Shown here: positions 13,880 through 17,412 of the stretch, one piece after another | Numbering within the stretch: the first letter of the stretch is position 1 | How the letters are laid out: the number at the start of each line of letters is the position of its first letter | NCBI GenBank assembly: GCA_902806365.1 | Contig: CADCWJ010000506.1 | Coordinates: 1 to 17,412, forward strand | Length of the DNA stretch: 17,412 bases | Source of the DNA: an uncultured Thermomicrobiales bacterium | GTDB taxonomy: Bacteria; Chloroflexota; Chloroflexia; Thermomicrobiales; UBA6265 | Reading direction: 5' to 3' | Notes under the pieces: generated by a model | Told to the model about the DNA's origin: nothing | Databases searched by the model: none | The model's input: only the letters and a program-made list of their open reading frames with translations | Translations under genes and position numbers: made by a program

Positions 13880-14296
13880 TGACCGGTCCTTCCATACGGA
13901 GCGCTGGTGCGAAGCTCTCAGTCTAGCGGCTCAATTGAAAGGGTATCCCACCGGGTGCTTCCGTTCCCTGGATGGCCGAGACGCACATCCCCGGCACGTG
14001 CCGGCCTGCGTGCCAGACCCGGTTCCTGGACATCGATCCGTCACCGAGTGCCGCTCGGGTCCGGTTGTGATGCCGGGTGGCTGAGCGGGAACATGGCTCC
14101 GGCATGAGTGGTTGACAGGCCATGCTGACTCCCGCAGGATTGGCTACGGCGTTGGCCAACGCCCAGCCTCTGAGGATCCACCCCAGCCGGGACCTCTTGA
14201 CGGCGAAGGGGAATCTGCCCTCAAGGTCGCTGCCGATTCAGGCCTGTTTCGAGTGTCGCGTTGCTGGGGGGCGAGGGCACGTCGAGGAGGCTTGTC
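13880..14296. other. Intergenic region between the divergent AAA ATPase and APH-fold genes
   Basis: 417 bases without a convincing gene. Besides the promoter and 16-bp palindrome for the APH-fold gene (14112-14163), it holds a 14-bp perfect palindrome CCGGCACGTGCCGG (13991-14004) and a small hairpin CCGAG/CTCGG (14044-14058). The density of symmetric elements suggests regulation of one or both flanking genes. Confidence 0.5.
14112..14163 (+). promoter_or_regulatory. Promoter with adjacent 16-bp palindromic operator
   Basis: TTGACA (14112-14117, a perfect -35) is followed after 17 nt by CAGGAT (14135-14140), a -10 that keeps the A2, A5 and T6 consensus positions. The perfect palindrome GGCGTTGGCCAACGCC (14148-14163) begins at the predicted start of transcription, which is a classical repressor position. 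The start codon of the APH-fold gene is about 150 nt downstream, giving a long leader. Confidence 0.5.
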
Positions 14297-15439
14297 ATGA
14301 CCAGGCAGGGCGGTTTCAAGCGTGCGGTGCGTCAGCGAGCACGCCAGCACGGACAGCGGTACACCGAGGCGCGTGCCGAGTTGGAGACGGCCAACAGGCA
14401 GGCGTTTGCGCGCACTCGTCCTTTCGAGCACGCCGCACTCAAGAACCACCTCGAGGCGCACTACGGGATTCGCATCACCTCGCTGGCGCCGATCGACGAC
14501 GACCCCGAGACGCGTCCACGCGGCTCCTGGCCCGGCCATTATCCCTGGACGCTCCTCGTCAGGCGCATGGACGGCCCGCCTTGGGTGGCCCGGATCTTCT
14601 CCTCACCGGCAGACGAAATCCGCCGCGTGGAGGGTGACGCAGAGATCCTGCGATTCCTGGCCTCGCACAATTTTCCTGCCGAGCGGATCGCGCACGACGA
14701 TCCCGTGTCGGTCCTCAACGGCAACGGCGTGATCGTGACCGGGTTCGTCGAAGGCGGACGTCCGACCGATCCGCATGGCCGTACCGAATCGCCGGCGGTG
14801 CATCACGAACTCGGGAGCCTGCTTGGGCGGCTGCACGCGCTCCCCGCGGCTGGCGGCGCCGTCGCCAGGGACGGCGGGGCGGAAGAACACGACGGCGGCT
14901 TCCACGTCGGACGACCGAAACAGGATCTCGCGGCGGCGATGAACTTCCTGGTGGAGGTCGAGGACGCCGTGGCTCCCGAGGGGCGGGAGGGGTTCGAGCG
15001 GTTACGGGACTGTGTCGAGAACGCCGACGACGCCGAAGGCTTGCCCGAAGCGCTGACCCACGGAAACTATCACGTCTGGGCCGCCGTCGGCAGACCTGGC
15101 AACCTCGTCATCGTAGGCTGGGCCGGGTCGGGGCGCGGACCGCGACTGCCCGCGCTTGCCTGGCTCCTGACGACCGCGGCAGAGGGCCGCCCAGACTTCG
15201 TCGACGCGGTCATGCGCGGATACCGCGCGCACATCCAGCTGACCGATGACGAGCGCGAGAGGCTCCCCGGAGTATTGAACATCCGACCGCTCTGGCTGGC
15301 ATGCCTGGAATACCGGGAGTCTGTGCGCAGCGGGCACACTCCGATCATGGACGACGGTTGGACGCCATCGTGGGCGGTGGATCGTCCCGAACACGCTGAA
15401 CGAATAGCGGCGCAGGCGATAGCGGCCTTGCGCCGCTGA
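14297..15439 (+). CDS. APH-fold (aminoglycoside phosphotransferase-like) protein, probable pseudokinase
   Basis: 380 residues. ATG 14297 has a strong AGGAGG (14285-14290) 6 nt upstream. Residues 1-35 form a basic helix (GFKRAVRQRARQHGQRYTEARAEL) of a type I recall at the N-terminus of otherwise unrelated bacterial proteins. An APH N-lobe follows, with WVARIF (R99 in place of the usual lysine) and VEGDAEILRFL (E112), then a C-lobe with HHELGSLLGRLHAL. The catalytic loop, normally HGDxxxxN, reads HGNYHVWA (255-262), and the metal-binding motif, normally IDWxGAG, reads IVGWAGSGRGPRL with G274. Catalytic Asp, Mg-binding Asn and the second Asp are thus all replaced. The rest of the fold is well conserved, so it is probably a binding or regulatory protein rather than an active kinase. 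The ligand is unknown. Confidence 0.75.
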   Translation: MTRQGGFKRAVRQRARQHGQRYTEARAELETANRQAFARTRPFEHAALKNHLEAHYGIRITSLAPIDDDPETRPRGSWPGHYPWTLLVRRMDGPPWVARIFSSPADEIRRVEGDAEILRFLASHNFPAERIAHDDPVSVLNGNGVIVTGFVEGGRPTDPHGRTESPAVHHELGSLLGRLHALPAAGGAVARDGGAEEHDGGFHVGRPKQDLAAAMNFLVEVEDAVAPEGREGFERLRDCVENADDAEGLPEALTHGNYHVWAAVGRPGNLVIVGWAGSGRGPRLPALAWLLTTAAEGRPDFVDAVMRGYRAHIQLTDDERERLPGVLNIRPLWLACLEYRESVRSGHTPIMDDGWTPSWAVDRPEHAERIAAQAIAALRR

Positions 15440-15578
15440 GTCAGCGATCCCGCCGCCGCGACCAACGGCAGTGATTGCTATTGCTATTGCCGGCGCGATC
15501 GACGAGGTCTCGTAACGAGGGACCCGTACAGGTTCAACACGATGTGCGCATGGTAGCGAATATCGTTCGGATCTCGCG

Positions 15579-15631
15579 CAACGCAACGTCCCGGGCGGGA
15601 GACCGATCTTCCTGCCGAGGACGTTGCGTTG
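15579..15631. terminator. Long perfect-stem hairpin between convergent genes
   Basis: CAACGCAACGTCC (15579-15591) pairs over 13 bp with GGACGTTGCGTTG (15619-15631). The stem continues inside, after a small internal loop, through GGCGGGA (15594-15600) and TCCTGCC (15610-15616), around a 9-nt apical loop. It lies 39 nt past the gltB stop codon and 140 nt past the APH-fold stop. There is no T-run on either strand. It may end or stabilise transcripts, or be a palindromic repeat. Confidence 0.45.
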
Positions 15632-15669
15632 TGGTGGTTCCAAGTCCGCGAGGCTCACTGAGAGTGCCG

Positions 15670-17412
<1,743 letters not shown>

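Noticed and set aside
14122..14637. 171-codon plus-strand frame upstream of and overlapping the APH-fold gene
   Set aside because: It overlaps the APH-fold gene in another frame, has no ribosome binding site and shows no recognisable domain. Its start falls inside the promoter region.

Overview
The window is GC-rich and densely coded. It looks like the chromosome of a Chloroflexota bacterium, probably Thermomicrobia- or Sphaerobacter-like. This is inferred from base composition, the gene families present, and intergenic repeats whose cores (TCCTGAGCGAAGTCGACGAA; TTGTAGGGGCGGGCC) resemble dispersed repeats I associate with that phylum. No rRNA, tRNA, CRISPR array, phage gene or transposase was found. 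The right edge cuts through a gene.

Layout: (1) 1-430 is non-coding, with hairpins and an 11-bp inverted repeat. (2) 433-2592 (+) encodes a MutS-related membrane ATPase whose reading frame begins upstream of the first canonical start codon and ends in an atypical tail. (3) 4142-2696 (-) holds a PduO-type cobalamin adenosyltransferase, a YggT-family protein and a small two-helix membrane protein. (4) 4568-8685 (+) holds four enzymes: a Gfo/Idh/MocA oxidoreductase, a D-threonine aldolase/D-serine dehydratase-fold PLP enzyme, an extended SDR and an isochorismatase-fold hydrolase. They are plausibly one catabolic unit, interrupted by a dispersed repeat at about 7019-7154. (5) 9525-8690 (-) holds a DinB/DUF664 gene behind a promoter that carries a LexA-type operator, followed by a decayed pterin-4a-carbinolamine dehydratase gene. 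(6) 11083-9845 (-) is glgC. (7) 11264-12190 (+) is a three-gene toxin-antitoxin unit with two Phd-type antitoxins and one VapC toxin. (8) 13879-12401 (-) is a Bcs1-like AAA ATPase with an unrecognised N-terminal domain. (9) 14297-15439 (+) is an APH-fold protein that has lost its catalytic residues, preceded by a good promoter and a 16-bp palindrome. (10) 17412-15670 (-) is the C-terminal part of the glutamate synthase large subunit.

The observations most worth following are the SOS-type control of the DinB-family gene with a pterin dehydratase pseudogene coupled behind it, the predicted pseudokinase, the tandem-antitoxin VapC module, and the non-canonical start of the MutS-like gene. I do not see one clearly new multi-gene system. 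The four-enzyme catabolic cluster and the doubled antitoxin are the nearest candidates.
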